A DNA stretch of 45,582 nucleotides, taken from an uncultured Alphaproteobacteria bacterium. GTDB lineage: Bacteria > Pseudomonadota > Alphaproteobacteria > Parvibaculales > Parvibaculaceae. The notes beneath the pieces are model-generated. The model did not search any database, was not told the origin of the DNA, and was given only the letters and a program-made list of their open reading frames with translations. Within the stretch, counting starts at the first letter, position 1. Each line of letters opens with the position of its first letter. A program made the translations under genes and the position numbers. The stretch covers positions 1 to 45,582 of the forward strand of contig CAISYL010000234.1 of the NCBI GenBank assembly GCA_903889655.1. The letters are read 5' to 3'. Shown here piece by piece: positions 7,427 through 17,836 of the stretch.

Positions 7427-8677
7427 TCAACCAAAGAATTTCTTCGCATCGATGAGGGCGGCAACCAGCCGGTCGACCTCCTCATGCGTCGTGTACATCG
7501 CGAAGGAAGCCCGCGCCGTCGCCGTCACGCCGAAGCGTTCCATCAAGGGCTGCGCGCAATGATGTCCCGCGCGGACCGCGACGCCCGCCCGGTCGATGAT
7601 GGTCGCAATGTCATGCGCATGCGCCGTCCCCATCGCAAAGGAAATGATGCCGCCCTTGGTGCGCGACGTGCCGATAATACGAAGATCGTTGATGGCCGAC
7701 AGTCGCTCCGTCGCATAGGCGAGAAGGCTCGTTTCATGCGCGGCGATGCGGGCGCGACCGATGCGATGCACGTAATCGAGCGCCGCGCCGAGACCGATCG
7801 CCTCGACGATTGCCGGTGTGCCGGCCTCGAAGCGATGAGGCGCGGCCGCGTAGGTGACGTTCTCAAGCGACACTTCACGGATCATTTCGCCGCCACCGCG
7901 ATAGGGCCGCATCTTCGCCAGCAATTCTTTCTTGCCGTAAAGAAGCCCGATGCCGGTGGGGCCATAAATCTTGTGACCCGTCACGGCATAGAAATCGGCA
8001 TCGAGGTCGCGCACATCGACGTCGAGGTGAACGGCGCTCTGCGAGCCGTCCACGACAACCGGAATGCCCTTCGCATGGGCGAGCCGGATGATCTCCTTCA
8101 TCGGCGTCACCGTGCCGAGCACGTTCGACATATGCGTCAGCGCGACGATCTTGACCCTGGGGCCGAGCAGCTTCTCGTAAGCTGCCATGTCGAGGTCTCC
8201 CTCGTCGGTGACCGGTACCCATTTCAGAACGGCACCCTGTCGCTCGCGCAGGAAGTGCCACGGCACGATGTTCGAATGGTGCTCCATGACCGAGAGCACG
8301 ATCTCGTCGCCGGGCTGAATCAGCGGCGCAGCATAGCTCGACGCGACGAGGTTGAGCGCATCCGTCGAACCGGAGGTGAAAATGATCTCGTCGGTCGAAC
8401 CGGCATTGAGAAAGGCACGCGCCTTCTCGCGCGCATCTTCGAAGGCCTGCGTCGCGGCATTGGAAAGATAATGAAGCCCGCGATGGACATTCGCGTATTC
8501 GCTTTCCATCGCATGGGTCATCGCGTCGATGACGGCCCTGGGCTTCTGTGCGGAGGCACCGTTGTCGAGATAGACGAGCGGCTTGCCATAAACTTCACGC
8601 GACAGGATCGGGAAATCGGCCCGCACGGCCGCCACATCATAGGGCGCTTCGCCGATGTTCAGGGTCATCTCGGTCAT
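7427..8677 (-). CDS. sufS: Cysteine desulfurase SufS
   Basis: PLP-dependent group II cysteine desulfurase of 416 residues that removes sulfur from cysteine as a persulfide for Fe-S assembly. The PLP lysine is in VTGHKIYGP (about K236) and the persulfide cysteine in RAGHHCAQPLM (about C374), both intact. The start codon overlaps the sufD stop (ATGA, 8674-8677), showing translational coupling, and GGAGAAG provides the ribosome site. No sufE is present in the window, so the sulfur acceptor must be encoded elsewhere or be another protein. Confidence 0.95.
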   Translation of the reverse strand: MTEMTLNIGEAPYDVAAVRADFPILSREVYGKPLVYLDNGASAQKPRAVIDAMTHAMESEYANVHRGLHYLSNAATQAFEDAREKARAFLNAGSTDEIIFTSGSTDALNLVASSYAAPLIQPGDEIVLSVMEHHSNIVPWHFLRERQGAVLKWVPVTDEGDLDMAAYEKLLGPRVKIVALTHMSNVLGTVTPMKEIIRLAHAKGIPVVVDGSQSAVHLDVDVRDLDADFYAVTGHKIYGPTGIGLLYGKKELLAKMRPYRGGGEMIREVSLENVTYAAAPHRFEAGTPAIVEAIGLGAALDYVHRIGRARIAAHETSLLAYATERLSAINDLRIIGTSRTKGGIISFAMGTAHAHDIATIIDRAGVAVRAGHHCAQPLMERFGVTATARASFAMYTTHEEVDRLVAALIDAKKFFG

Positions 8678-9999
8678 GCCGTCTTCTCCCGATGACGCTC
8701 GAACCAGCTCGCGGCAAGCTTACGCAGATCGTCGCGGGCCGCTTCATGCGGCACCGTCTCGAAGGCATCGTCGAGGAAGGCGGAAATCAACAGCTGCCGC
8801 GCGGTAGGTTCATCGATGCCGCGCGAGCGGAGATAGAAGATCGCCTCACGATTGAGCTCGCCAATGGTCGACCCATGCGCGCATTGGACGTCGTCGGCAT
8901 AGATCTCGAGTTCGGGCTTGGCGTTCATCGCCGCATCGCGCGAAAGAAGCAGCGCGTTGGTCATCTGCCGCCCATCGGTCTTCTGGGCATCTGGACGCAC
9001 GATGACCTTGCCCTGAAAGACGCCGGTCGAGGCATTATCCAGCACCGTCTTGAAGAGCGTCCTACTGGAGCAATTCGGCACCGCATGATCGACGATGCAG
9101 AAATGATCGCCATGCTGCGTGCCCGAGAGCGCCGTCGCGCCGTTTACATGCGCCTCCGCGCCCTCGCCCCTGAATGTGACAAAGCTCTGGCTGCGCGACA
9201 GCTTTGCGCCGAGCGTCAGCGAGAAGCTCGACAGCTTCGAGGACGCCGCGAGCTCCGCCGTCAGGCTCGCGAGATGAATGGCGTCCGCCGCCTCGTCCTG
9301 AATCTTGACATGGGTCAGCGCTGCGCCCTTGCCGAGCGAGACGTCGGTGACGTGATCGACGAAATAATTCCTCGCGCCGGCATCGAGATGAGTCTCGAAA
9401 ATCGTCGCTTCCGCACCTTCCTCCAGACGAACGAGATTGCGCACATGAGAGGCGCCGTCGTCGTTCGCGAGGAAGAGAAGATGCAACGGCGTGTCGAGCT
9501 TTGCCCCACGCGCGATATGAAGCCCGATACCGTCGCGCATCAGCGCGGTGTTGAGCGCGATGACATTCCCCGCCTGCGCCTCCACCTTCGTCTCGACCAG
9601 CGGACGAGCCCAGGTCGAATTCAGCGCGTTGCCGAGCGACATGAGCGTCACGCCGGCGGGCAGCTTCGTTCCCGATAGATCACTGCGAAGACGGCCGTTG
9701 ACGAAGACGATCACATGGCGGTCGATGTCGTGGAAAGCAGCGACCGAAGCCCGCTTCGCCGCATCCGGCAGAACCACAGCACCATCCGGCAGCGGCGCTG
9801 GCGAAAGCGTCGCGCCGCCAAGCGCCCGCGAAAGATCGGTGTAGCGCCAGTCTTCGAGCCGGCGATGGGGCAGACCTGCCTCCGCGAAAGCCTTCAACGC
9901 TTCCGCCCGCCGGGCGCCGAGCCATGCGAGGCCCGCGCCCGGCAGCGCCGCGCGCTCCCGCTCGTAGGTCTCGATGAAATTCCGGGCCGCGTCCGTCAT
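8674..9999 (-). CDS. sufD: Fe-S assembly protein SufD
   Basis: A 441-residue SufD, partner of SufB and SufC in the scaffold complex. The N-terminal ~150 residues are variable and helical; the C-terminal beta-helix core contains the conserved VDHAVPNCSSRTLFK and CAHGSTIGELN segments and ends in the helical DEPTARQLLISAF run shared by SufB and SufD. It is separated by 9 bases from sufC and overlaps sufS by 4 bases. Confidence 0.94.
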   Translation of the reverse strand: MTDAARNFIETYERERAALPGAGLAWLGARRAEALKAFAEAGLPHRRLEDWRYTDLSRALGGATLSPAPLPDGAVVLPDAAKRASVAAFHDIDRHVIVFVNGRLRSDLSGTKLPAGVTLMSLGNALNSTWARPLVETKVEAQAGNVIALNTALMRDGIGLHIARGAKLDTPLHLLFLANDDGASHVRNLVRLEEGAEATIFETHLDAGARNYFVDHVTDVSLGKGAALTHVKIQDEAADAIHLASLTAELAASSKLSSFSLTLGAKLSRSQSFVTFRGEGAEAHVNGATALSGTQHGDHFCIVDHAVPNCSSRTLFKTVLDNASTGVFQGKVIVRPDAQKTDGRQMTNALLLSRDAAMNAKPELEIYADDVQCAHGSTIGELNREAIFYLRSRGIDEPTARQLLISAFLDDAFETVPHEAARDDLRKLAASWFERHREKTA

Positions 10000-10008
10000 T
10001 TCGTTCCC

Positions 10009-10749
10009 TTACGCCGCAAATTCGGCATAGCCGGTACGTTCGAGTTCACCCGCGAGTTCCTTGCCGCCCGTACGAACGATGCGCCCCTTCGACAGCACAT
10101 GAATGACGTCAGGCACGATATAATCGAGCAGACGCTGATAATGCGTGATGACGACCATCGCGCGCTCCGGCGAGCGAAGCGTATTGACGCCTTCCGCGAC
10201 GACTTTCAGCGCGTCGATATCGAGCCCGGAATCCGTCTCGTCGAGGATCGCAAGCGACGGCTCCAGCAGCGCCATCTGCAAGATTTCGGCGCGCTTCTTC
10301 TCGCCGCCGGAAAAGCCGACATTGAGCGCCCGTTTCAGCATGTCGTCTGTGACGTTGAGCGGCTTCGATTTCTCCCGCACGAGCTTCAGAAACCGCGGCG
10401 CGTCGAGTTCGTCTTCGCCCCGCGCCTTGCGCTGTGCATTGAGCGCCGTGCGCAGGAACGTCATCGTCGTGACGCCCGGAATTTCGATCGGATACTGGAA
10501 AGCCAGAAACACGCCCGCCGCCGCGCGCTCATCCACATTCATGGCAAGCAGGTCGCGGCCCTTGTAAACGACCGAGCCCTCGGTGACCTCATAGCCGTCG
10601 CGACCGGCCAGCACATAGGACAGCGTCGACTTGCCGGAACCGTTCGGCCCCATGATCGCATGCACCTTCCCGGCCTCGACGGTAAGGTCGATACCTTTCA
10701 GGATTTCCTTACCGTCCACGGCAACATGCAGGTTCTTGATCTCAAGCAT
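10009..10749 (-). CDS. sufC: Fe-S assembly ATPase SufC
   Basis: A 246-residue cytoplasmic ABC-type ATPase that drives conformational change in SufBCD. Walker A is GPNGSGKST (34-42), the signature is FSGGEKKR and the Walker B/D-loop reads LAILDETDSGLD, the usual SufC form. The ATG shares one base with the sufB stop (TAATG at 10751-10747), so translation is coupled; the frame is open further upstream, but that part lies inside sufB and is not SufC-like. Confidence 0.96.
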   Translation of the reverse strand: MLEIKNLHVAVDGKEILKGIDLTVEAGKVHAIMGPNGSGKSTLSYVLAGRDGYEVTEGSVVYKGRDLLAMNVDERAAAGVFLAFQYPIEIPGVTTMTFLRTALNAQRKARGEDELDAPRFLKLVREKSKPLNVTDDMLKRALNVGFSGGEKKRAEILQMALLEPSLAILDETDSGLDIDALKVVAEGVNTLRSPERAMVVITHYQRLLDYIVPDVIHVLSKGRIVRTGGKELAGELERTGYAEFAA

Positions 10750-12203
10750 TAGCCAACGCTTCCTTCCAGACTGATGCCGACGAGCTTCTGGGCCTCGACG
10801 GCAAATTCCATCGGCAATTGCTGCAGCACGTCGCGGCAGAAGCCGTTGACGATGAGCGCGACCGCTTCTTCCTCGGGCACGCCCCGCTGGCGGCAATAGA
10901 ACAACTGCTCTTCACTGATCTTCGAGGTTGTCGCCTCGTGCTCCAGGATCGCGGTCGGGTTCTTCGATTCGATATAGGGAACCGTATGCGCCGAACAACG
11001 GGGGCCGATCAGCAGGCTGTCGCATTGCGTGAAATTGCGGACGTTCTCCGCCTTCTTGTGCACGCTGACGAGACCGCGATAGGTGTTCGACGAACGCCCC
11101 GCCGCAATGCCCTTCGAGATGATGCGGCTCGACGTATTGCGACCGAGATGGATCATCTTGGTGCCGCTGTCGACCTGCTGGTAATTGTTCGAGATCGCGA
11201 TCGAGTAGAACTCGCCACGCGAGTCGTCGCCGCGCAGGATGCAGCTCGGATATTTCCAGGTGACGGCGGAGCCGGTCTCGACCTGCGTCCAGGAAATCTT
11301 CGACCGCGCACCGCGGCAGTCCCCACGCTTCGTCACGAAATTGTAGATGCCGCCCTTGCCGTTCTCGTCGCCGGGAAACCAGTTCTGCACCGTCGAATAT
11401 TTGATCTCGGCATCGTCCATCGCGACGAGCTCGACAACGGCCGCGTGAAGCTGGTTCTCGTCGCGCTGCGGCGCCGTGCAACCTTCGAGGTAGCTCACAT
11501 AGGAGCCCTTGTCGGCGATGATCAGCGTCCGCTCGAACTGGCCGGTCTGCTTCTCGTTGATACGGAAATAGGTCGAAAGCTCCATCGGGCAGCGGACGCC
11601 TGGCGGGATATAGACGAAGGACCCGTCGGAGAAGACCGCCGAATTGAGCGTCGCGTAATAATTGTCGGAGGTCGGCACGACCGAGCCGAGATACTTCTTC
11701 ACCAGTTCCGGATGCTCGCGTACGGCTTCCGAGAACGGGCAGAAGATGACGCCCGCTTCCGCGAGCTTGGTCTTGAAGGTAGTGACGACCGACACGCTGT
11801 CGAAGACGGCATCGACCGCGACACCGGCAAGCAACTGCTGCTCGACCAGAGGAATGCCGAGCTTCTTGTAGGTTTCGAGAAGCTTCGGATCGACCTCGTC
11901 GAGCGAATTGAGCTTCGCCGACTGCTTCGGCGCTGAATAATAATAGGCATTCTGAAAGTCGATCGGCGGATAGGAGACCTTCGCCCATGTCGGCTCTTCC
12001 ATGGTCAGCCAGCGGCGATAGGCCTCGAGACGCCATTCAAGCATCCAGTCGGGCTCTTCCTTTTTTGCCGAAATGAAACGGATCGTGTCTTCGCTCAAGC
12101 CGATAGGCGCCCGCTCGGACTCGATGTCCGTCGAGAAGCCGTATTTGTACTTGTCGCTGGCGACCTGATCGACGGTCTCGACCGTCTCGCGAACCGCTGC
12201 CAT
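10749..12203 (-). CDS. sufB: Fe-S assembly scaffold protein SufB
   Basis: A 484-residue SufB, the subunit on which the nascent cluster forms. Visible hallmarks are [46 protein letters not shown] and the C-terminal [16 protein letters not shown]. The cysteine in [12 protein letters not shown], with nearby acidic residues in [14 protein letters not shown]-like context, matches the cluster/sulfur-accepting region of the family. The start at ATG 12203 is one base after the stop of the upstream cysteine desulfurase and has GGAG 9 bases upstream; a TTG at 12224 is an unlikely alternative. Confidence 0.95.
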   Translation of the reverse strand: MAAVRETVETVDQVASDKYKYGFSTDIESERAPIGLSEDTIRFISAKKEEPDWMLEWRLEAYRRWLTMEEPTWAKVSYPPIDFQNAYYYSAPKQSAKLNSLDEVDPKLLETYKKLGIPLVEQQLLAGVAVDAVFDSVSVVTTFKTKLAEAGVIFCPFSEAVREHPELVKKYLGSVVPTSDNYYATLNSAVFSDGSFVYIPPGVRCPMELSTYFRINEKQTGQFERTLIIADKGSYVSYLEGCTAPQRDENQLHAAVVELVAMDDAEIKYSTVQNWFPGDENGKGGIYNFVTKRGDCRGARSKISWTQVETGSAVTWKYPSCILRGDDSRGEFYSIAISNNYQQVDSGTKMIHLGRNTSSRIISKGIAAGRSSNTYRGLVSVHKKAENVRNFTQCDSLLIGPRCSAHTVPYIESKNPTAILEHEATTSKISEEQLFYCRQRGVPEEEAVALIVNGFCRDVLQQLPMEFAVEAQKLVGISLEGSVG

Positions 12204-12204
12204 C

Positions 12205-13389
12205 TCAACTCTCCACTTCTGCAAGCGCAGCCATCGGCGCGCTCGCCGTCGAACTCTTCACCTTGTCGCGCGCGCGGACCGCGGCGCGGGACCAACCCAG
12301 CACCAGCCGGTCGATCTCTTCTTCCGTATTCGCGAGCCCAAGGCTCACGCGGATCGCGCCTTTCGCCAGAGCGTCGTCGACACCCATCGCACCAAGCACA
12401 TGCGATCGCGCAACCTTGCCCGACGAACAGGCGGAACCGGCACTGACCGCGCACCCGTCGAGGTCGAGCGTCATCAGCAAGGTCTCGGCATCGAGACCCG
12501 GCGCCGAAAAGAGGCTCGTATTGGCGAGGCGCGGCGCAGCGTGACCGAAAATCCGCACCTCCGGCACGGCCTCGCGCAACGCTGCCTCGAGCCGGTCGCG
12601 CAACGCCTGCACGTGCGGCATCTCCGCAATTTCCCGCGCGGCGGATTTCGCAGCCGCACCGAAACCCGCAATGCCCGCCACGTTTTCCGTTCCGGAACGC
12701 CGGCGCAATTCCTGGCCGCCGCCACGGATCAGCGCCTCGAACGGCAGGCCGTCGCGGACGATCAGCGCGCCGACGCCCTGCGGCCCGCCGAGCTTGTGCG
12801 CGGACATGCTGATCATGTCGACGTCGAGCGCCGGAAAATCAACCGGCATTCGTCCCAATGCCTGAATGGCATCGGCGAACACCACGGCGCCAACTTGCCT
12901 TGCCATTTGCGCCGCCGCCGCGACCGGCTGCATCACGCCCGTCTCGTTATTCGCGAGCATGACCGCAACCAGCGCCTTGCCGGGCGCATCGAGACGCCGC
13001 GCCAACTCGCCGATATCGACAAGCCCATGCGCATCGACGCCGACGATTTCGACCGGAACGCCGAGCGCCGCCGCGGAGGCCCGCACACAATCATGCTCGA
13101 CTGCCGACAGGATCACGCGCTCGACGCCGAGCGCCGCGCGCGCCGTGTGAAGCGCAAGGTTCGCCGCCTCCGTCCCGCCGCTGGTGAAAACCACCTCGGC
13201 GGGCTTCGCATGAACGAGCGCAGCCACTGCTGCCCTCGCCTCCTCGACGAGTTTCCGCGCCGCCCGCCCCTCGGCATGGACCGACGAGGGATTGCCGCCG
13301 ATGAGCAACGCACGCGCGACCGCCTCCGCCGCCTCGGCGCGGACCGGGGCGGTGGCGTTATGATCCATATAGGCGCGTCTCATCGTCAT
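12205..13389 (-). CDS. Second cysteine desulfurase, NifS/IscS type
   Basis: A 394-residue group I (NifS/IscS-like) PLP desulfurase. The PLP lysine is in [11 protein letters not shown] (about K199), and the catalytic cysteine sits in the long flexible loop [10 protein letters not shown] (about C321), which distinguishes it from SufS. It is the second gene of the operon, between iscR and sufB, an arrangement common in alphaproteobacteria. Having both group I and group II desulfurases in one transcript suggests divided labour (for example tRNA thiolation versus cluster building), which is inference. The ATG at 13389 follows GAGGG by about 12 bases. Confidence 0.93.
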   Translation of the reverse strand: MTMRRAYMDHNATAPVRAEAAEAVARALLIGGNPSSVHAEGRAARKLVEEARAAVAALVHAKPAEVVFTSGGTEAANLALHTARAALGVERVILSAVEHDCVRASAAALGVPVEIVGVDAHGLVDIGELARRLDAPGKALVAVMLANNETGVMQPVAAAAQMARQVGAVVFADAIQALGRMPVDFPALDVDMISMSAHKLGGPQGVGALIVRDGLPFEALIRGGGQELRRRSGTENVAGIAGFGAAAKSAAREIAEMPHVQALRDRLEAALREAVPEVRIFGHAAPRLANTSLFSAPGLDAETLLMTLDLDGCAVSAGSACSSGKVARSHVLGAMGVDDALAKGAIRVSLGLANTEEEIDRLVLGWSRAAVRARDKVKSSTASAPMAALAEVES

Positions 13390-13426
13390 TCGCTTCGAAC
13401 CCTCGGGCTTCGGCGCAATCTCTATC

Positions 13427-13903
13427 TCAATCGGCAGCGTTGGAAATCGCCTGCTGGTCGCCCGCGCGGGCGCCTGGATGCGTCGTCGTCACCCGGCCAT
13501 TTATCACGTCGCCAAGCGAAACGGAGCCCAGGAAAAGATGAATCTGATGGCTCAGTTCCGCCCAGAGATCATGCGTGATGCAGCGGCTGGAGGAGTTGCC
13601 CATACAGCCTTTCGGCGAGCCGACCTCGCAGCGCGTCGCCTTGAGCGGCTCGTCCACGGCTAGAATGACGTCCGAAATGCGGATTTCATCGGCATGGCGC
13701 GAGAGCAGATAACCGCCCCCCGGCCCGCGCACGCTTTTCACAAGATCTCCACGGCGAAGCTTGGCAAACAGCTGTTCCAGATAGGAAAGCGAGATTTCCT
13801 GCCGCTCGGCGATGTCGGCCAGGGCCACCGGCCGACCGGTTCCGTAACGGGCCAGATCCGCCATCGCCATCACGGCATAACGTCCCTTTGTGGTGAGCTT
13901 CAC
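13427..13903 (-). CDS. iscR: Rrf2-family Fe-S regulator IscR
   Basis: A 158-residue transcription regulator with an N-terminal winged helix (MKLTTKGRYAVMAMADLA, then the wing RGPGGGYLL) and cluster ligands at about C92, C100 and C108 with H111 (CxxH pattern). E. coli IscR has C92, C98, C104 and H107, so all four ligand types are kept but each Cys gap is two residues longer. It most likely senses Fe-S status and represses the suf genes that follow. The start is GTG at 13903 with AGGAGA seven bases upstream. I found no clear palindromic IscR site upstream. Confidence 0.93.
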   Translation of the reverse strand: MKLTTKGRYAVMAMADLARYGTGRPVALADIAERQEISLSYLEQLFAKLRRGDLVKSVRGPGGGYLLSRHADEIRISDVILAVDEPLKATRCEVGSPKGCMGNSSSRCITHDLWAELSHQIHLFLGSVSLGDVINGRVTTTHPGARAGDQQAISNAAD

Positions 13904-14226
13904 GGACCTATCTCCTTTCGAAACCGCCCGGGAGCCGAGTCCCGAGGCCTAAAACCCTTGCGCAACCGGCACTTGCCTGTGTTAAGAACGAGCGCCTTTC
14001 AGCCCTCGGAAGGCCCGACGCGCCGGATTGGCTGCATTGGGTTGCCGAAGCGGGGAGGATCAAGCGGTCTGGCTTCGGCTATTCCGAGTGCTACAGTCAA
14101 CTACTTAACCGTCTCTGGACATGATTTCCAGCGAAAATGCCAATTGACGGGGAAATAACTCCCAGTCCGGTGGTAGGTTAATGGCCCCGGGATGCCCGGC
14201 GCCTCACAAAGCGAGACGAGAGGGTA
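13904..14226. other. Divergent suf/hydrolase intergenic region
   Basis: This 323-base gap lies between iscR (left) and an alpha/beta hydrolase (right). It should contain the suf operon promoter and operators. On the minus strand a TTGACT element occurs at 14100-14095; on the plus strand TTGACG occurs at 14144-14149. Neither has a good -10 at normal spacing. No gene seen. Confidence 0.35.
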
Positions 14227-14883
14227 ATGCCAGAAGTCATTTTCAACGGTCCCGCAGGGCGTATCGAGGGGCGCTACCACCACAGCCGCAAGGCCAATTC
14301 GCCGATCGCGCTGGTGCTGCATCCCCACCCGCAGTTCGGCGGCACCATGAACAATCCGGTCACCTACACCCTGTTTCAGGGCTTCGTGAACCGGGGCTTC
14401 TCGGTCCTTCGCTTCAACTTCCGCGGCGTCGGCCGCAGCCAGGGCGCCTTCGACTCAGGCATAGGCGAACTTTCCGACGCCGCTTCGGCGCTCGACTGGC
14501 TGCAGGCCCAGAACGCCGATGCCTCGCAATGCTGGATCGGCGGTTTTTCGTTCGGCGCCTGGATCGCCATGCAGGTGCTGATGCGCCGCCCTGAGATCGA
14601 AGGCTTCATCTCGGTCGCCCCGCCGGCCAACATGTACGACTTCACGTTCCTCGCGCCCTGCCCCTCCTCAGGCCTCATCATCAACGGCAGCGCCGACCAG
14701 GTTGCGCCCGCCCCCGATGTGCAGAAGCTCGTCGATCGGCTGAAGACGCAGAAGGGCATCGTCATCGAACATTCGACCATCGACGGTGCAAACCACTTCT
14801 TCGATCAGCACCTCGAACAGCTCGCCAATGTCTCGGGCGCCTATCTCGACAAGCGCCTCGCCGCGCAGGCGCAGAGAGCCTGA
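14227..14883 (+). CDS. Small alpha/beta hydrolase (COG2945-like)
   Basis: A 218-residue cytoplasmic serine hydrolase of the short-lid type. Features are LHPHPQFGGTMNN (oxyanion region, 32-44), RFNFRGVGRSQG, the nucleophile elbow GGFSFGAW with Ser, an acidic residue in NGSADQVAPA and the catalytic His in DGANHFF. The pattern is that of a widespread proteobacterial family of uncharacterised esterase/thioesterase-like proteins. It is followed 28 bases later by the DUF3147 gene and probably cotranscribed with it. Confidence 0.85.
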   Translation: MPEVIFNGPAGRIEGRYHHSRKANSPIALVLHPHPQFGGTMNNPVTYTLFQGFVNRGFSVLRFNFRGVGRSQGAFDSGIGELSDAASALDWLQAQNADASQCWIGGFSFGAWIAMQVLMRRPEIEGFISVAPPANMYDFTFLAPCPSSGLIINGSADQVAPAPDVQKLVDRLKTQKGIVIEHSTIDGANHFFDQHLEQLANVSGAYLDKRLAAQAQRA

Positions 14884-14911
14884 CGTCATCGATATCCGGG
14901 GAGAACCGCCA

Positions 14912-15262
14912 ATGCTCTATGCAGTCGCAAAGGCGCTTCTCTCCGGGGTCATCATCATGGCCGTATCTGAGATCGCGAAACGCAACCCGTCGCTCGGCGC
15001 GCTGGTCGTCTCGCTTCCGCTCATCTCGATCCTCGCGATCATCTGGCTCTGGAACGATACCGGCGACGGCGAGCGTATCGCGGCTCATGCCGAAGCGACC
15101 TTCTGGTACGTGCTGCCGACCCTGCCGATGTTCCTCGTGCTGCCCGCCCTGCTGCGCGGCGGCACCGGCTTCTGGCCCTCGCTCGGCCTCTCCTGCCTGC
15201 TGACCTTCGCGCTCTATCTCGCAACCGTCTGGATCGCGGCGAAGTTCGGCGTGAGGCTCTGA
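14912..15262 (+). CDS. DUF3147 family membrane protein
   Basis: A 116-residue integral membrane protein with four predicted transmembrane helices (about 1-17, 28-47, 63-82, 88-112) and conserved DUF3147 features: SEIAKRNPSLGALVVSLPL after helix 1, WLWNDTGD after helix 2, and LPTLPMFLVLPALL. Function unknown. The ATG at 14912 follows GGGGAG by six bases, which settles the start despite an open frame back to 14786. Confidence 0.82.
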   Translation: MLYAVAKALLSGVIIMAVSEIAKRNPSLGALVVSLPLISILAIIWLWNDTGDGERIAAHAEATFWYVLPTLPMFLVLPALLRGGTGFWPSLGLSCLLTFALYLATVWIAAKFGVRL

Positions 15263-15274
15263 CGGAGAGATATC

Positions 15275-16393
15275 TCAAAACTTCGAGCGGTCAGCCTTGT
15301 GCAGCCGTCCGCCGGGCATCGGTTCCGGCACGCCCGTCGTCGTGGGCAAACTGAGCGGCAGGCCGCGCAGCGAACGGGCCGCGAGATAGGCGAAGGCTTC
15401 CGCCTCGACATCATCGCCCCGCCAGCCGAGATCTTCCGCCGGCAGAACGCCGCCCTGAAGACGCTCGCTCAGCATCCGCATCAACACCGGATTGTGCCGT
15501 CCGCCACCGCAGACGATGAAGCGCGACGGCATGCCGGGAATATGCGCCACGCCGCGCGCGATCGCCTCGACGGTGAAGGCGGTCAGCGTCGCCGCGCCGT
15601 CTTCCGGCGACAGATGCGCGACGGCTTCGGCTGCGCGGGCGAATGAAAAGCGGTCGAGCGATTTCGGCGGCGGAGCCTCGAAGAACTCATGCTGCATCAG
15701 CCGCGACAGCACATCGACATCGACCTCGCCGATTTCCGCTAGCGCCCCGTCCTTGTCGACGGGTTCGCCCGTGTGCCGATGCGCCCAGTCGTCGATCAGC
15801 GCATTGCCGGGGCCGGTGTCGAAAGCGATGAGGCGCCCGTCGAGCCCGACATAGGTGACATTGCCGACGCCGCCGATATTGACGATGGCGACCGGCTCCG
15901 TGATACCGGCGCTCCGCACCAGCGCCTGATGATAAAGCGGCACCAGCGGCGCGCCGTGACCGCCGGCCGCCACGTCGGCAGAGCGGAAGTCGTTGATGAC
16001 GTCGATACCGGTCAGCGAGGCCAGCACGTCGCCCATCCCGATCTGGACCGTGCGCCGGGCCTCCGGCTGGTGCAGCACCGTCTGCCCATGAAAGCCGATG
16101 AGATCGATGTCGGCGGGCTTGAAGCCGGACATGTCGAGAAGTTTCCGGACCGCCTGGGCATGGGCAAGCGTCAGCAGCCGCTCGGCCTCCGCCACCGCCT
16201 CGGGCATGGGCTCGCCTGCGGTCCATGATTTCGAGGCTTCAAGCGCCGCCCGCAGCACAGCCCGCTCTTCCGCCGTATAGGGAACCCCGAGGCTCGGGCC
16301 GGGGCGCACGATATGCTCGCCATCCGTCTCCAGAATGGCAGCGTCGATACCGTCGAGCGAGGTACCGCTCATCAGGCCTATGGCTCGGATCAT
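15275..16393 (-). CDS. anmK: Anhydro-N-acetylmuramic acid kinase
   Basis: A 372-residue kinase that phosphorylates and opens 1,6-anhydro-MurNAc to MurNAc-6-phosphate during cell-wall recycling. Family motifs are [12 protein letters not shown] at the N-terminus (sugar-kinase phosphate loop), [20 protein letters not shown] and CGGGRHNP near the C-terminus. The start ATG at 16393 places the GLMSGTS motif at residue 6 as in other AnmK proteins; the upstream open frame is not conserved-looking. It diverges from tyrS with 86 bases between starts, a pairing common in alphaproteobacteria. Confidence 0.95.
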   Translation of the reverse strand: MIRAIGLMSGTSLDGIDAAILETDGEHIVRPGPSLGVPYTAEERAVLRAALEASKSWTAGEPMPEAVAEAERLLTLAHAQAVRKLLDMSGFKPADIDLIGFHGQTVLHQPEARRTVQIGMGDVLASLTGIDVINDFRSADVAAGGHGAPLVPLYHQALVRSAGITEPVAIVNIGGVGNVTYVGLDGRLIAFDTGPGNALIDDWAHRHTGEPVDKDGALAEIGEVDVDVLSRLMQHEFFEAPPPKSLDRFSFARAAEAVAHLSPEDGAATLTAFTVEAIARGVAHIPGMPSRFIVCGGGRHNPVLMRMLSERLQGGVLPAEDLGWRGDDVEAEAFAYLAARSLRGLPLSLPTTTGVPEPMPGGRLHKADRSKF

Positions 16394-16479
16394 GCGAATT
16401 GGTCCGTTTTTCCCGTCTGGAAAGCGTGATACACCACCGGCTCCTTTATGCCTATGGCAAGCCTTCAACCGAGCCGATC

Positions 16480-17733
16480 ATGAGCAATTTCAAGTCCGAC
16501 TTCCTGCGCGAAATCGAAGCCCGTGGCTTCATCCACCAGATCTCCGATCCGGAGGCCCTGGACGCCTATGCCGCGAAGGAAACCGTGACCGCCTATATCG
16601 GCTTCGACTGCACGGGGCCGAGCCTCCATGTCGGCCATCTGATGGGCATCATGATGCTGCGCCGCCTGCAACAGGCAGGCCACAAGCCGATCGTGCTGAT
16701 GGGCGGCGGAACCACCAAGGTCGGCGATCCTTCCGGCAAGGACGAGTCGCGCCAGCTCCTGACCGACGAACAGATCGCCGCCAACATGGCCTCGATCAAA
16801 ACGGCCTTCTCGCGCTTCCTGACCTTCGGCGACGGACCGAAGGATGCGATCATGGTCAACAACGCCGAGTGGCTCGACAAGCTCGAATACATCGCCTTCC
16901 TGCGCGATTACGGCCGTCACTTCTCGGTCAACCGCATGCTCAGCTTCGACAGCGTGAAGCTGCGTCTCGAACGCGAGCAGCCGCTCTCGTTCCTCGAATT
17001 CAACTACATGATCCTGCAGGCCTACGACTTCGTGGAACTCGGCAAGCGTTACGGCTGCCGCTTGCAGATGGGTGGTTCGGACCAGTGGGGCAATATCGTC
17101 AACGGTCTCGAGCTCGGGCGCCGCGCGGCGGGACTCGACCTCTTCGCACTCACCTGCCCGCTTATCACGACCTCGTCGGGCGCCAAGATGGGCAAGACGG
17201 CGGCAGGCGCCGTCTGGCTCAACGCGGACATGCGCTCGCCCTTCGACTACTGGCAGTTCTGGCGCAACACGGAAGATGCCGATGTCGGCCGCTTCCTGAA
17301 GCTCTTCACCGAACTGCCGCTCGATGAAATCGCGCGTCTCGAAAAACTCGAAGGCGCGGAACTGAATGAAGCGAAGAAAATCCTCGCGACCGAGGCGACC
17401 GCCATGCTGCATGGCCGCGAGGAAGCGGAAAAAGCCGCGAACGCCGCCCGCGCCTCTTTCGAGCAGGGCAGCATCAGCACTGATCTGCCGACGGTGGAAA
17501 TAGCGGGCTTCGAGCTTGAAGGCGGCATGGGCATTCTCAACGCGCTGGTGACGGCGAACTTCGTCACCTCCACCAGCGAAGCCCGCCGCCAGATCAAGGG
17601 CGGCGCGATCCGGCTCAACGATGAAGCCGTATCCGACGAGCGACTGACCTTGACACCCGCGCACCTGACCGACGGGGTCATCAAACTTTCGATGGGTAAG
17701 AAGCGTCACGTGCTGCTGAAGCCCAGAGGCTGA
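16480..17733 (+). CDS. tyrS: Tyrosyl-tRNA synthetase
   Basis: A 417-residue class I aminoacyl-tRNA synthetase that charges tRNA-Tyr. Visible are the HIGH-type motif HVGH (50-53), the tyrosine-pocket residues in YMILQAYDF and GGSDQWGN (198-205), a KMSKS-type loop KMGKT (236-240) and a C-terminal S4 RNA-binding domain (about 345-415, [14 protein letters not shown]). The KMSKS variant KMGKT is common in this subfamily. The ATG at 16480 is chosen by alignment with the family N-terminus. Confidence 0.97.
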   Translation: MSNFKSDFLREIEARGFIHQISDPEALDAYAAKETVTAYIGFDCTGPSLHVGHLMGIMMLRRLQQAGHKPIVLMGGGTTKVGDPSGKDESRQLLTDEQIAANMASIKTAFSRFLTFGDGPKDAIMVNNAEWLDKLEYIAFLRDYGRHFSVNRMLSFDSVKLRLEREQPLSFLEFNYMILQAYDFVELGKRYGCRLQMGGSDQWGNIVNGLELGRRAAGLDLFALTCPLITTSSGAKMGKTAAGAVWLNADMRSPFDYWQFWRNTEDADVGRFLKLFTELPLDEIARLEKLEGAELNEAKKILATEATAMLHGREEAEKAANAARASFEQGSISTDLPTVEIAGFELEGGMGILNALVTANFVTSTSEARRQIKGGAIRLNDEAVSDERLTLTPAHLTDGVIKLSMGKKRHVLLKPRG

Positions 17734-17740
17734 AGTTCGC

Positions 17741-17770
17741 AAGAAAAAGCCCCCTCCTGACGGAGAGGGC
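17741..17770 (-). terminator. Intrinsic terminator of the ferritin-like gene
   Basis: On the minus strand GCCCTCTCC (17770-17762) pairs with GGAGGGGGC (17757-17749) around a 4-base loop with one mismatch, followed directly by TTTTTCTT. It lies about 67 bases after the ferritin-like stop. The same stem could weakly stop tyrS transcripts from the other side. Confidence 0.72.
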
Positions 17771-17836
17771 CTATTCGCGTCCCACGGGGGCTTGGGGCGC
17801 TTGGGGTTGCCGCGGGTTTTCCCGCTGTTCGTTATT

